Assembly (NCBI GenBank): GCA_039819065.1
Contig: JBCBSS010000060.1
Location: 1-41,269 of the forward strand
DNA length: 41,269 bases
Reading direction: 5' to 3'
DNA from: JBCBSS01 sp039819065
Lineage (GTDB): Bacteria > Bacteroidota > Bacteroidia > Cytophagales > Cyclobacteriaceae
This document shows, piece by piece, positions 23,975 through 32,758 of the stretch. The notes under the pieces were generated by a model. The model did not search any database, was not told where the DNA came from, and saw nothing but the letters and a program-made list of their open reading frames with translations. The first letter of the stretch is position 1, and every line of letters begins with the position of its first letter. Made by a program: the position numbers and the translations under genes.

Positions 23975-24688
23975 ATGTTACAAAGAAAATTTGACAAAGT
24001 AGTAAAATCATATTTCCCAGATGCTAAAGATGCCAAGGATACATCGATACATTACCTCGGTAGAATGCAAATTGAGCATGAACTTGATATTTCCAGGGTA
24101 TTGATGGCGACTTCGGTATGTTCTGATGACATTAACGTACCCTCTACTACCTTTTTCAATGTGTTGTTTGGCCCTTTCATTATGGGAGGCTTGGGAGGCT
24201 TGCCCTTTGCCGGTCAAACCGGTATGACGGCTTTTGCACACCATATTCCGGATGAAGGTAGCGCTTTCATTTTCTACGGTCCTCACATTGGCATAACGCT
24301 GGAAGGAGAATTAGGGAAAATGTATAGACCACGTCAGGAGCAAACTGGAAATTCTTGTGGCGCACTCATGTTGGCGCTGGATCGACTACAGGATGGTAAG
24401 TATAAGCCCGAAATGAACGATGATGATTATCAACAAATGAAATTGGAAGAAAGCTTATTGCCTTACAGAGATCAAATCCTGGAAAGTAATAATCAGGCCA
24501 AGGCCATTACTGAAGCTACTTATGATATCATCAACAAAAAGGTTCATGGTCATCTAGTGGCTTGCAAGGATGAGTTTCACGTTAATAAGGTAACTCTTTT
24601 AGGAGGTATCATCATTAACACGGACTATGGATTGGACGACTACTTTGATGCCAGGAACTTTGAAGTAGTTGACGTTAGAAGCCTGTAG
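23975..24688 (+). CDS. LCIB/C-type carbonic anhydrase-like protein
   Basis: The 237-residue cytosolic protein matches the LCIB_C_CA family (limiting-CO2-inducible B/C, a branch of zinc carbonic anhydrases first known from algae) by motif: SVCSDDINVPSTT (Cys49, Asp51), GGLGGLPFAGQTGMTAFAHH (His89, His90), DEGSAFIFYGPHIGI, and NSCGALMLAL (Cys128). A Cys-His-Cys zinc site is the pattern described for active members. The reaction would be reversible CO2 hydration. Bacterial members exist but are rarely annotated. It stands alone, with no carboxysome or bicarbonate transport gene nearby. The family call is from recall of the motifs and no search was run. Confidence 0.75.
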   Translation: MLQRKFDKVVKSYFPDAKDAKDTSIHYLGRMQIEHELDISRVLMATSVCSDDINVPSTTFFNVLFGPFIMGGLGGLPFAGQTGMTAFAHHIPDEGSAFIFYGPHIGITLEGELGKMYRPRQEQTGNSCGALMLALDRLQDGKYKPEMNDDDYQQMKLEESLLPYRDQILESNNQAKAITEATYDIINKKVHGHLVACKDEFHVNKVTLLGGIIINTDYGLDDYFDARNFEVVDVRSL

Positions 24689-24828
24689 TGATATTTTAGG
24701 TTTGCCACGCTATTGGTTGAGTTGAGTCATTTTTAATAGTGAACTACAGCGCAAAATTAACACCCTCATAGTGTGGCATACCTGCATCCAGGCTTGATCA
24801 TTCTTCTTGCTACCAGAATTGAAAATAA

Positions 24829-24850
24829 GCCCTAAAGCAAGTTTCAGGGC
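24829..24850. terminator. Possible weak terminator after the carbonic anhydrase-like gene
   Basis: GCCCT and AGGGC pair around a 12-base loop about 140 bases after the stop at 24688. The plus-strand continuation CCTTATC is not U-rich, so this is a weak candidate. Confidence 0.3.
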
Positions 24851-24972
24851 CCTTATCGACTGATACAAGTGGCCACATCACTTAAGCTTAGCATTTAATT
24901 AATAATTAAGTAACATTCGGTAGCATTGGTGAAGTTAATTTTCCGGTCATTTCGTAACGCTTTAAAGTTGAT

Positions 24973-25884
24973 ATGTACCTGAATAAGAACATCATTAGTG
25001 TTTTTGCTCTTTTTCTGCTGCTGTGCAGTTGCCAATCTCCAACCAAAGAACCGCAAACCGAGCACCTCGACGCTGATAGCAACCCAAAGGCTAATACAGT
25101 TGAGGCAATTACCTCTTTTGATCAATGGCTTGAAGACCCTCAACCATTGATTAGTGCCCATCGAGGTGGCCCTTATCCCGGCTTTCCGGAAAATGCCATT
25201 GAAACATTTCAAAACATTGCTGAGCAGGTTCCCACCATCATTGAATGTGATATTTCCATGACTAAGGACAGCGTGTTGATTCTGATGCACGATAAAACAC
25301 TGGATCGTACATCTACTGGTTCTGGTAATGTTTTGGATCAGGTGTATGATGAGGTAAAAGATCTTCTACTAGTAGATAATGAAGGAGATACTACTTCGTT
25401 TCATATCCCTACACTGGACGACGTTTTGTCATGGGGCGGGGGCAAGGTGCTTTTTACGCTTGATGTCAAAAGAGGGGTGCCTTTTGAAAAAGTAGTGGCT
25501 GCTGTGGAAAAGTTTGAAGCTGCTTCCTATGCTGCCATCATCACTTACAGCATCAAAGACGCGGTGTTGGTTCATGCCATGAATCCGAATATCATGATCT
25601 CCGTTTCTGCCGGTAATGATGGTGCTTTAGAGCAAATTGTTAAATCCGGAATTCCCGTTAAGAACCTTTTAGGTTTTGTAGGAATCAGGGAGCCCGATTC
25701 AGCGCACTACGCGAAACTTCAGGAACTGGGCATAAAAACCATTCTAGGTACTTTAGGAAACTTAGATAAAAGTGCGGCAGCAAAAGGTGATGACAGTGTT
25801 TACCTGACTTACATCAAAAACGGGGCACACATCATTGCTACTGATAGACCACTAGAAGTAGCCTCTGTGCTTCATTCGAACTGA
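24973..25884 (+). CDS. Glycerophosphodiester phosphodiesterase (GDPD) lipoprotein
   Basis: The 303-residue protein has a lipoprotein signal with L-C-S-C (Cys20). The GDPD domain shows the first motif SAHRGG (His63, Arg64), then PENAIETF (Glu73), the metal-binding pair IECDIS (Glu91, Asp93), the second catalytic His in MHDKTLDRTSTG (His106, Asp107), and the late ATDRPLEV. It hydrolyses glycerophosphodiesters to glycerol 3-phosphate and an alcohol, here at the cell surface or in the periplasm. The PhoX-type gene follows 68 bases later in the same direction, which fits phosphate scavenging. Confidence 0.93.
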   Translation: MYLNKNIISVFALFLLLCSCQSPTKEPQTEHLDADSNPKANTVEAITSFDQWLEDPQPLISAHRGGPYPGFPENAIETFQNIAEQVPTIIECDISMTKDSVLILMHDKTLDRTSTGSGNVLDQVYDEVKDLLLVDNEGDTTSFHIPTLDDVLSWGGGKVLFTLDVKRGVPFEKVVAAVEKFEAASYAAIITYSIKDAVLVHAMNPNIMISVSAGNDGALEQIVKSGIPVKNLLGFVGIREPDSAHYAKLQELGIKTILGTLGNLDKSAAAKGDDSVYLTYIKNGAHIIATDRPLEVASVLHSN

Positions 25885-25952
25885 GGAATGGAGTATATAA
25901 TTGATTTATTGATTCTAATAGATAAACCATATAAATGTTAACTGAACCCAAT

Positions 25953-27638
25953 ATGTACGATCGTCGAAAATTCATTTCCTTCATAGGTAAAGCCGGTCTC
26001 GGAGCTACGATACTACCGCCTTTTTTAACGAGCTGTGGTAACACAACGACACCCTCCGAAACTTTCAAAAATACAGGTGAGGAAGTGCTTAAACGACTTA
26101 AAGACCTTGCCATAGAAGGTTTAGTACCCTCAGATAAAGATGACTTGTTGTTGGCTAATGGATTGAATTACCACACTGTGGTTAAATGGGGTGACCCCAT
26201 ATCAGATAACGATACCTTCGGGTTCAATAATGATTTTACTTGCTTCATTGCTCTGGATGAAAACAACCCAAAAGATGGACTACTTTGGGTCAATCATGAA
26301 TATATCAACCCTCTCTTCGTATCTGACTTTAACCACAGGCAATACGATAATCCTAAAGCACATCGCACTGTAGAACAAGTAGACAAGGAGATGTATGATA
26401 TCGGTGGCAGTATCGTACGGGTGAGAGAAGAAAATGGCAAGTGGCAAATGGTGAAAAATGACCCTTATAATAGGAGACTCACTGCTCAAACACCCATTGC
26501 TTTAAACTGGGACAGCCCAGTGGCAGGTGAAACTACTGCCATAGGTACCCATAGCAATTGCTCGGGAGGAATAACCCCTTGGAATACATTTCTAACCTGT
26601 GAAGAGAATTACCACAACTGTTTCGGGGAAACGGTATATGACGAAAATAATGTCCCTACCAAAGTGCCAAGTACGTACGGCTGGGAAGCGTTCTACGATT
26701 ATCCACCGGAGCACTATGGATGGGTGGTTGAAATTGACCCCAAAGACGGATCAGCGCAAAAGCATGTGGCATTGGGCAGGTTTGCGCATGAGTGCTGTAC
26801 CGTGTATGAACTAGAGGATAAGCGCGTTGTCGCTTACTCAGGCGATGACAAAAATGACGAGTGCTTGTACAAGTTTGTTTCTTCTACTCCCGGCTCACTC
26901 AAGGAGGGTACGCTTTATGTCGCGGATACGGTCAACGGAAAATGGCTCTCACTGGATTGGGAAAGCCAGCCTGTTCTACAGGAAAAATTCAAAGACCAAA
27001 CCGAAGTATTGGTTAGGGTACGTGAAGCCGCGAAGCTATTAGGGGCAACAGAGCTCAACAGGCCGGAAGATATTGAAATTGATCCGATCACGGGAAATGT
27101 ACTGGTAGCGCTCACAAACAACAAGAATAAAAATGATCACCACGGGTCTATACTGAAGATTGAAGAGGCAGATGGGAAATTCGATGCCTTGACCTTTAAG
27201 GCTTCTACCTATTTGGCTGGAGGAGAGGCTAACGGATTCTCATGCCCAGACAACCTTGCTTTCGACTTATCCGGCAATTTATGGATCACTTCTGATATGT
27301 CCGGAAGTGCCATGAACAAGCCAGGAGGTCCATATATGCCATTTAAAAACAACAGTTTGTTTGTGGTTCCCAGATATGGTAAGGATGAAGGTAAAGTGAT
27401 CAGGGTAGCCTCGGCACCTCGTGATTCCGAACTTACCGGACCGTGGTTTTCACCAGATGGGAAAACACTATTCCTTAGTGTTCAACATCCCGGTGAACAA
27501 ACTACCGATTTGAACAATCCGACCAGCAAATGGCCGTTTGATGAGGATAATATTCCCAAACCTGCGGTTGTCGCTATTACCGGTGATTTGATTGAAAAGA
27601 TGAATCAATTGCGACAAATAGAAGCTTTGGAAAGCTAA
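25953..27638 (+). CDS. PhoX family protein (secreted alkaline phosphatase-like)
   Basis: The protein (561 residues from the ATG at 25953; an ATG six codons earlier is possible) has a twin-arginine signal DRRKFISFIGKAGLGAT with a lipobox-like L-T-S-C. The PhoX hallmark THSNCSGGITPWNTFLTCEE (around residues 200-218) is intact, including the Cys and the Glu pair that coordinate iron and calcium in the known family. Further acid and Asp-rich blades follow in the propeller, such as VNHEYINP and RPEDIEIDP. PhoX releases phosphate from organic esters and needs Fe3+ and Ca2+. It follows a GDPD gene, which suits phosphate acquisition. I cannot tell whether this member truly acts as a phosphatase. Confidence 0.88.
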   Translation: MYDRRKFISFIGKAGLGATILPPFLTSCGNTTTPSETFKNTGEEVLKRLKDLAIEGLVPSDKDDLLLANGLNYHTVVKWGDPISDNDTFGFNNDFTCFIALDENNPKDGLLWVNHEYINPLFVSDFNHRQYDNPKAHRTVEQVDKEMYDIGGSIVRVREENGKWQMVKNDPYNRRLTAQTPIALNWDSPVAGETTAIGTHSNCSGGITPWNTFLTCEENYHNCFGETVYDENNVPTKVPSTYGWEAFYDYPPEHYGWVVEIDPKDGSAQKHVALGRFAHECCTVYELEDKRVVAYSGDDKNDECLYKFVSSTPGSLKEGTLYVADTVNGKWLSLDWESQPVLQEKFKDQTEVLVRVREAAKLLGATELNRPEDIEIDPITGNVLVALTNNKNKNDHHGSILKIEEADGKFDALTFKASTYLAGGEANGFSCPDNLAFDLSGNLWITSDMSGSAMNKPGGPYMPFKNNSLFVVPRYGKDEGKVIRVASAPRDSELTGPWFSPDGKTLFLSVQHPGEQTTDLNNPTSKWPFDEDNIPKPAVVAITGDLIEKMNQLRQIEALES

Positions 27639-27671
27639 TTTCAGCTTCTTTGGGTGAGGGGATTACAATAT

Positions 27672-27689
27672 CTGCGTTTGTTAACGCAG
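27672..27689. repeat. Palindrome CTGCGTT-TGTT-AACGCAG
   Basis: Two perfect seven-base arms follow the PhoX-type stop by about 35 bases, with TTGCTTTGGACTTTTAAG after them. It may terminate the PhoX transcript weakly, or it may be a worn relative of the GCGCGTTTGCAACGCG repeat seen near 38868. Confidence 0.5.
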
Positions 27690-27756
27690 TTGCTTTGGAC
27701 TTTTAAGGTTCCCTGGTGTTAGACTTAACGTATAGGGAGCCACTTTGATCTAAACC

Positions 27757-29793
27757 ATGAATATGTATATCAGTCGAATTATTTCCGCCTGCATGCTCTT
27801 GTTGTCGTTGGGCGTACTGCTTACCAATTGTCAATCAGAAAAGGCTGAAAAACCTTTTTTGTTAGGACAGGGCATCGGTATCAACAGCGCTACTTTAATG
27901 GTGAATGATATTGAAACTGCCATCGACTATTACAAAGATACGTTAGGTTTCAGCGTTCGGGGCAGTGCTGACAAAGGGGTTTTTGAAGGATCTCTGTCCG
28001 CCTCTATTGCTTTGGGGGATATGACTGCGTTTGAATTGTTAGCCATAGATGACTCTGCGGCAGAAAACACTATACCTGGATTTATCAAAACGTTTCTAGC
28101 GTCTGATCAAGGTGTCCGCCTATTTTCCCTTTCTAGCTCCTCTGCCGATTCTACTTCTCTTGGACTGGTATCAAGTGGCTTTCAAGTAGATTCAATTCAG
28201 TCATATCGTACTACACAAAAAGAACCTGAGGGTTGGTCTTGGGATGACGGTGACCCAAAACGCATAAGTCTCGATTTCAATGCACTGGATCCGCCTGCTC
28301 ATCTTCCTCGATTCATTGAGAAGATTGGATACGATTACCCACGGGTAAATAAGGAATGGAAAAGTTATTATATCTATAGCCGCATGTTCAAAGAACATGC
28401 AAATGGCGCGGTCGGAATGTCAGCCATTCGAATAGTGGTTAGCGATTTAAGCCAATCCAATAAGGAATTTCAAAAAATGGGATTCGATGTAATTGAGGCA
28501 AATGACACCATTGCGAGATATCGTCTTTTTAAACATCAAGAATTACAGTTAATAAGTGCACAGGATGATCAGCAACTCAATGATTTCCTGGCACAACGAG
28601 GGCAGGGTGTATTTGCACTGAGGTTTGATGTGAAGCACTTGGATTCTACCGCTCAATATCTTGAAAAAAGACTGCCACAGGCTGCTATCACCAAAACATC
28701 CGAGCGACTAACTATTTTGCCACAATATGCTTTTGGCGTGCAACTGGAGTTTGTGCAAGAGCCTGAAGAGCAAAGTCACATGGTCAAGATGCTCACCCCG
28801 GATGATAAGTTGGACAGTGCGGCTATTAATCATGCCAGTATGATGTATGCGAAATATTGTGCCTTATGCCACGGTGAGAATAGGGAAGGGTATGCTGCAG
28901 ATAATGCGCCCTCTTTACGTTCCAAGTCGCTTCTGGCTAGCAGTAAGAACACTAATTTTCTGAGGTACACCATCCAATATGGAAGGGCCAACACGGCCAT
29001 GGCGGGATACCTGGATACCCAGGGCGGGCCAATGGAGTATATTGAAATCGAAGTACTACTACAATGGTTGTATGAAACTGCCGGAGTAGAAGAACCAGTT
29101 GAGCTTTCCAGAGACCCGGTTTCTGGTGATGTAACGCTCGGTGCGGCCATTTATGCCGAGAACTGCGCAGTCTGCCATGGTAAAAACGGGGAAGGCGTCA
29201 CTGCCCCCGCTTTAGGTAATCCTATGTTACTCGCTACAGCTACGGATCACTTTCTTCGGTATGCTATTGCAGAAGGACGGGATGGCACACCCATGATCGC
29301 CTTCAAAGACAGCTTAAGCATTGAAAAGATTGACGCATTGACGACATTTTTAAGAAGTCGGGCATCGGGATGGGATATTCCAAAGCCAGATACGATCACT
29401 ATTCCTTCCCCGGAAGATTATGTGCTTAATCCAGAAGCCGATACTCCTGTTTTCAACTTGAGAGAGGGTAAATATGTATCTGCAGAACAGGTGAACCAAG
29501 CTTTTCAGGACAACCAACGGATGATTATCCTGGATGCACGATCGGAAGTAGCCTGGCGCCAAATGCATATTCCAGGTGCTATTCCGGTACCGTATTACGA
29601 GGAACCAGAAAACTTCATTGACAACATTCCAAATGATGGTACACAAATCATCATTTATTGTGCGTGCCCTCATGCTGCCTCAGAGCGTGTTATGAACACA
29701 CTAAAACGCCACGGATTTGAAAACACAGCGATTATTGATGAGGGGATTTTGGTTTGGGCTCAAATGGGTTTCCCGGTTCGCAATGGGAATTAG
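27757..29793 (+). CDS. Multidomain lipoprotein: glyoxalase-like, di-haem cytochrome c, rhodanese
   Basis: The 678-residue protein has a lipoprotein signal (L-T-N-C, Cys25). Residues about 42-160 and 217-340 look like VOC or glyoxalase-like halves (INSATLMVNDIETAIDYYKD; SAIRIVVSDLSQSNKEFQKM). Two c-type haem sites follow: CALCH at 368-372 and CAVCH at 470-474, each in a class I cytochrome c layout with late Met candidates (for instance GRDGTPM). The C-terminal 100 residues are a rhodanese domain with ILDARSEVAWRQMHIPGA and the active loop YCACPHAAS (Cys635, Cys637). This combination would be a lipid-anchored periplasmic protein that links a small-molecule site, electron transfer and sulfur chemistry. 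I know of no such named protein. It is in frame throughout, with no sign of assembly fusion. Confidence 0.85.
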   Translation: MNMYISRIISACMLLLSLGVLLTNCQSEKAEKPFLLGQGIGINSATLMVNDIETAIDYYKDTLGFSVRGSADKGVFEGSLSASIALGDMTAFELLAIDDSAAENTIPGFIKTFLASDQGVRLFSLSSSSADSTSLGLVSSGFQVDSIQSYRTTQKEPEGWSWDDGDPKRISLDFNALDPPAHLPRFIEKIGYDYPRVNKEWKSYYIYSRMFKEHANGAVGMSAIRIVVSDLSQSNKEFQKMGFDVIEANDTIARYRLFKHQELQLISAQDDQQLNDFLAQRGQGVFALRFDVKHLDSTAQYLEKRLPQAAITKTSERLTILPQYAFGVQLEFVQEPEEQSHMVKMLTPDDKLDSAAINHASMMYAKYCALCHGENREGYAADNAPSLRSKSLLASSKNTNFLRYTIQYGRANTAMAGYLDTQGGPMEYIEIEVLLQWLYETAGVEEPVELSRDPVSGDVTLGAAIYAENCAVCHGKNGEGVTAPALGNPMLLATATDHFLRYAIAEGRDGTPMIAFKDSLSIEKIDALTTFLRSRASGWDIPKPDTITIPSPEDYVLNPEADTPVFNLREGKYVSAEQVNQAFQDNQRMIILDARSEVAWRQMHIPGAIPVPYYEEPENFIDNIPNDGTQIIIYCACPHAASERVMNTLKRHGFENTAIIDEGILVWAQMGFPVRNGN

Positions 29794-30248
29794 TTTCAAT
29801 GAGTTATCCTTATTAATTATTTTCCCCTAAGAAACCGCATTTAGCGTTTTATAAAGTTCCTCTATGGCATGTTAGGGTAGCCTTTAAACCCTCCAAATTT
29901 TCACTTTTACTTTGTTTTGAGGCTCCTCAGTTATGAAGACCTGTACTCTGTCAAATGAGATTTGGACATCTTGATGTTCAGATAGCCTTCATCCCGATAA
30001 ATCGGGACTGCAAAGAAAAATCAAGCCAAAATTTAACCTTCAGCCCACATCCCTACGCCGGCCCGGAATTTTGGCGCCAGTCGCACTCGTACTAGCCAAA
30101 TAATCTTTCGCAATCACATCTTGAAGCAACTATCAAGTACGACCTTAGTAGCTAGGCGCTCGTCTGCTAACAGGTATCCAGAAACCATACTTATCTTACC
30201 TAGACCCTAAGCAGTTTTGCACTGCCTTTATGGAACTTCGATGCTTTT
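29794..30248. other. Intergenic region between convergent genes, with a short palindrome
   Basis: About 455 bases between two convergent genes. TCCCGAT-AA-ATCGGGA at 29992-30007 is a perfect palindrome, the same element as at 11080. I see no gene, no strong terminator and no repeat of the other families. Confidence 0.5.
29992..30007. repeat. Short palindrome TCCCGAT-AA-ATCGGGA
   Basis: Perfect seven-base arms around two bases. It matches the element at 11080-11093. Elements of this form are frequent between genes in Bacteroidota. Confidence 0.6.
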
Positions 30249-31166
30249 CTATGCTATGTTTTTCAGTGGAATAGGATTGAAAGCGGTTACGCCTTTCCCT
30301 TTTGGTGTAAAGGATACATCTATTCTGCCCAGGTTAATCCCTGCCCAGCCGACTTGATTAATTGTGGTGGTAAAACCTTCTTGGTTAGTAAGTAGTAGTG
30401 GTTCTTCCATAAAAGTATGGGTATGGCCACCTAAGATGACATCAATTTCGCTTACTTCTTGCGCCAAGATCTTATCCGATGGTCTTGGTGATTGGCCATA
30501 GTCATAACCCATGTGTGAAAGGCAGATGATTAAATCACACTTTTGGGATTGAAGTTCCTGCACCATTTCTTTGGCCGTGGCGATTGGGTCTTGGTACACT
30601 GTATTACCATACATGACGGGATTTACCAGTCCTTCTAATTTAATACCTAACCCAAAGACACCGATTTTTATGCCTCCTTTTTGAAATGTTCTGTAAGGCT
30701 GGACTTGGCCTTTTATCAGGTTCTTTGAAAAATCATAGTTAGCGCTCAGGTAGGGAAAATTCGCGAATTGCATAGCATGGTTCAACCCGTCCAGCCCGTT
30801 GTCAAACTCATGGTTTCCGACAGTCGTAGCATCATAACCCATTTCGCTCATGAGCTTTAATTCTAATTCCCCACCGAACATATTGAAGTAAGGAGTACCC
30901 TGGAATACATCCCCAACGTCGAGCAGAAGTACGTTCTCCTCTTCTGACCTTACCTTTTTAATGGCTCCGGCGCGTGCTGCCATGCCACCCAATCCCTCGT
31001 ACCGGCCTTCCTCGAACGGGTCTATGTGGGAGTGCATGTCGTTGGTATGTAGTATGGTGAGTTTTTTCCCATTCAAAGTAGGTTGGCAGCTACTCAAAAT
31101 AAGTGGGGAAGCTGCCAAAGAAGCAGAAGCTGCCATTGATCTAATTAGAAATTGCCTTCTTTTCAT
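30249..31166 (-). CDS. 5'-nucleotidase/metallophosphatase, N-terminal catalytic half of a split enzyme
   Basis: The 305-residue protein has a twin-arginine start (MKRRQFLIRS) and a lipobox-like L-S-S-C (Cys27). The calcineurin-type phosphoesterase motifs are all present: TILHTNDMHSH (Asp43, His45), LLDVGDVFQG, TVGNHEFDNG, LSHMG and VILGGHTHTF. These belong to the UshA-type 5'-nucleotidase family, which dephosphorylates nucleotides or cyclic nucleotides in the periplasm. The C-terminal substrate domain is missing; it is encoded by the gene just upstream, with a 4-base ATGA overlap. So the enzyme is made from two genes in the order C-half, N-half. Confidence 0.9.
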   Translation of the reverse strand: MKRRQFLIRSMAASASLAASPLILSSCQPTLNGKKLTILHTNDMHSHIDPFEEGRYEGLGGMAARAGAIKKVRSEEENVLLLDVGDVFQGTPYFNMFGGELELKLMSEMGYDATTVGNHEFDNGLDGLNHAMQFANFPYLSANYDFSKNLIKGQVQPYRTFQKGGIKIGVFGLGIKLEGLVNPVMYGNTVYQDPIATAKEMVQELQSQKCDLIICLSHMGYDYGQSPRPSDKILAQEVSEIDVILGGHTHTFMEEPLLLTNQEGFTTTINQVGWAGINLGRIDVSFTPKGKGVTAFNPIPLKNIA

Positions 31167-31936
31167 TGGTCAGATACTGTTATCAGGTTTAACACTTCCA
31201 TTTGTATAGAATCACCTTTAGCTGTTTGTTGTTTGATCTCCTGCACGATCATATCCCTTAGTTTAATGGGTCGCACATCTAATCTCTTCAACGGCTTCAA
31301 CATTTTAAAACTCCCGCCACCATTGGCCAGATAGTCGCTTATCGCCAATGTGTAATGCTTGTTTGGATCGATCTCTTGCCCATCCACTTGAATGTTCTCT
31401 ACTCCTGATGCAGTTATATGAAAACTTGCTGGCCAGATCATGCTTCTACCGGATTGACTAATGAACTCTATCACCTTGGTCAAACTATCACCAGGGATAT
31501 CTAGCAGTACCATTTCGTTTTCAAATGGCATGACTTCAAATACTTCGCCTAAGGTAATAGGCCCTTTATTGATGGGTGCTCTGAGCCCACCATGGTGATT
31601 CATAATGGCCACATCTACTTGTTTTTCATAGAAAGAAGCAGATTGATCTCTCAACAGCTTGGTTACAAAGGTGCCTAGCGTAGATTCATATTCCCCTTGA
31701 GTGGTCAAATCATGCGATGCGTATCCAATTACCTCCTCCATGGTCGAATCCAGTCTATCACGATAAGGCGCTATAATGGCTTCAATATGCTCTGAGCCCT
31801 CTACATCTGAATTGATTTCCACAGGAGACCATGCATACGATATGTCATAATCTTTGGGGCTTGCGCAAGAAAGTAAAAAGATCAGTGGGTAGGCCAGCCA
31901 AATTGCCGTACGAACATATGATAATATCAGCTTCAT
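31163..31936 (-). CDS. 5'-nucleotidase C-terminal domain lipoprotein (substrate half of a split enzyme)
   Basis: From the ATG at 31936 the protein has 257 residues and a lipoprotein signal ending in L-L-S-C; a GTG three codons earlier is possible. It contains the 5_nucleotid_C fold: ESTLGTFVTKLLRDQ, VAIMNHHGGLRAPINKGPIT, GEVFEVMPFENEMVLLDIPG, and late YTLAISDYLANGGGSFKM, which carries the substrate-stacking region. Without the metallophosphatase half it should be inactive; the partner gene follows with a 4-base overlap. The pair is lipid-anchored or exported and presumably joins in the periplasm. Confidence 0.88.
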   Translation of the reverse strand: MKLILSYVRTAIWLAYPLIFLLSCASPKDYDISYAWSPVEINSDVEGSEHIEAIIAPYRDRLDSTMEEVIGYASHDLTTQGEYESTLGTFVTKLLRDQSASFYEKQVDVAIMNHHGGLRAPINKGPITLGEVFEVMPFENEMVLLDIPGDSLTKVIEFISQSGRSMIWPASFHITASGVENIQVDGQEIDPNKHYTLAISDYLANGGGSFKMLKPLKRLDVRPIKLRDMIVQEIKQQTAKGDSIQMEVLNLITVSDQ

Positions 31937-31990
31937 ATATTGCACTTAGGTTTTTTTTATTCAATCAAGATAATTGCAAATGTAGGTTCG

Positions 31991-32245
31991 TCATAGCTTT
32001 TTACCTTCATATCGCAAAACTTCACGTTTGGTTAATGTTTGTGATTTAAGCAACCCCACCTTTAGTGTCTTTGTTTGAGACAGCTCCAATGAATTTTGAA
32101 TCCACTCGCTATAAATTGCCGCAGACAACTCCGACAAGGGTAATGGCTTTGCATCACTAATGCTAACATTGACTACCAGAACTTGTTTTCCAACATTGAC
32201 ATTAGCGATAAACCGGCAGCAGCTCCTGAAATGAAAAGATTCCAT
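31991..32245 (-). CDS. Possible small protein overlapping the HupE gene end
   Basis: The frame has 84 residues if read from the ATG at 32245, but the first 24 overlap the HupE-like gene. Beyond that, NVSISDAKPLPLSELSAAIY and LSQTKTLKVGLLKSQ look like natural protein sequence and not shadow code, but no ATG, GTG or TTG begins that part in a convincing place. It could be a real coupled gene, the tail of an older HupE-associated protein, or chance. I recognise no family. Confidence 0.25.
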   Translation of the reverse strand: MESFHFRSCCRFIANVNVGKQVLVVNVSISDAKPLPLSELSAAIYSEWIQNSLELSQTKTLKVGLLKSQTLTKREVLRYEGKKL

Positions 32246-32757
32246 TCACGGTGCTTGACTTTAATGACGTTAAGGAATAGAAAGGCAATGCCGACAATAA
32301 CGAAGACCACCAAAAGTTGCCCCAGTTCTATCCCAATGTTAAAGCCCAGCAATGGTGTCACAATAGAAGAATCCCTCATTAATAGCGCTCTGAAGTAGTT
32401 AGAAAAGTCCATACCGTGAATCAACCCAAAGAACAACGCCATGGCATAGTTCCTTCCCATTTTTGACGACCTTTCTGTCGATTGATGGCTGATTACATTG
32501 TGGATAGCAGTAAGGAATATGGTCGTGGGAATAAGAAACTTGATAATATGGGTGGGGAGGGTCAGATCACTAAACGAAGCAAGGACCAAAGTAACACTGT
32601 GACCTATGGTGAATGCAGTTACTAGAATGAGGATCTTTTTCCATTGCTCGATTCTGTAAACGGCACATAGCGCGATTAGAAACAGTATATGATCATAACC
32701 GGCCAGGTTAGAGATATGCTGAAAACCTAACTGTAAATAAAAGGGGAATGGGTGCAT
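32173..32757 (-). CDS. HupE/UreJ-like membrane protein
   Basis: The 194-residue protein has about five to six membrane helices and the HupE/UreJ_2 motifs: GYDHILFLIAL, VTAFTIGHSVTLVLA and FFGLIHGMDFS, whose His and Asp residues are the proposed metal ligands. Related proteins are nickel or cobalt permeases, but the Bacteroidota group linked to DUF6702 has no set substrate. It begins one base after the stop of the DUF6702 gene, so the two are certainly co-transcribed. Confidence 0.88.
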   Translation of the reverse strand: MHPFPFYLQLGFQHISNLAGYDHILFLIALCAVYRIEQWKKILILVTAFTIGHSVTLVLASFSDLTLPTHIIKFLIPTTIFLTAIHNVISHQSTERSSKMGRNYAMALFFGLIHGMDFSNYFRALLMRDSSIVTPLLGFNIGIELGQLLVVFVIVGIAFLFLNVIKVKHREWNLFISGAAAGLSLMSMLENKFW

Positions 32758-32758
32758 A

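Noticed and set aside
24895..25290. 131-codon minus-strand frame opposite the GDPD gene
   Set aside because: The GDPD gene has all its catalytic motifs; the antisense frame has none.
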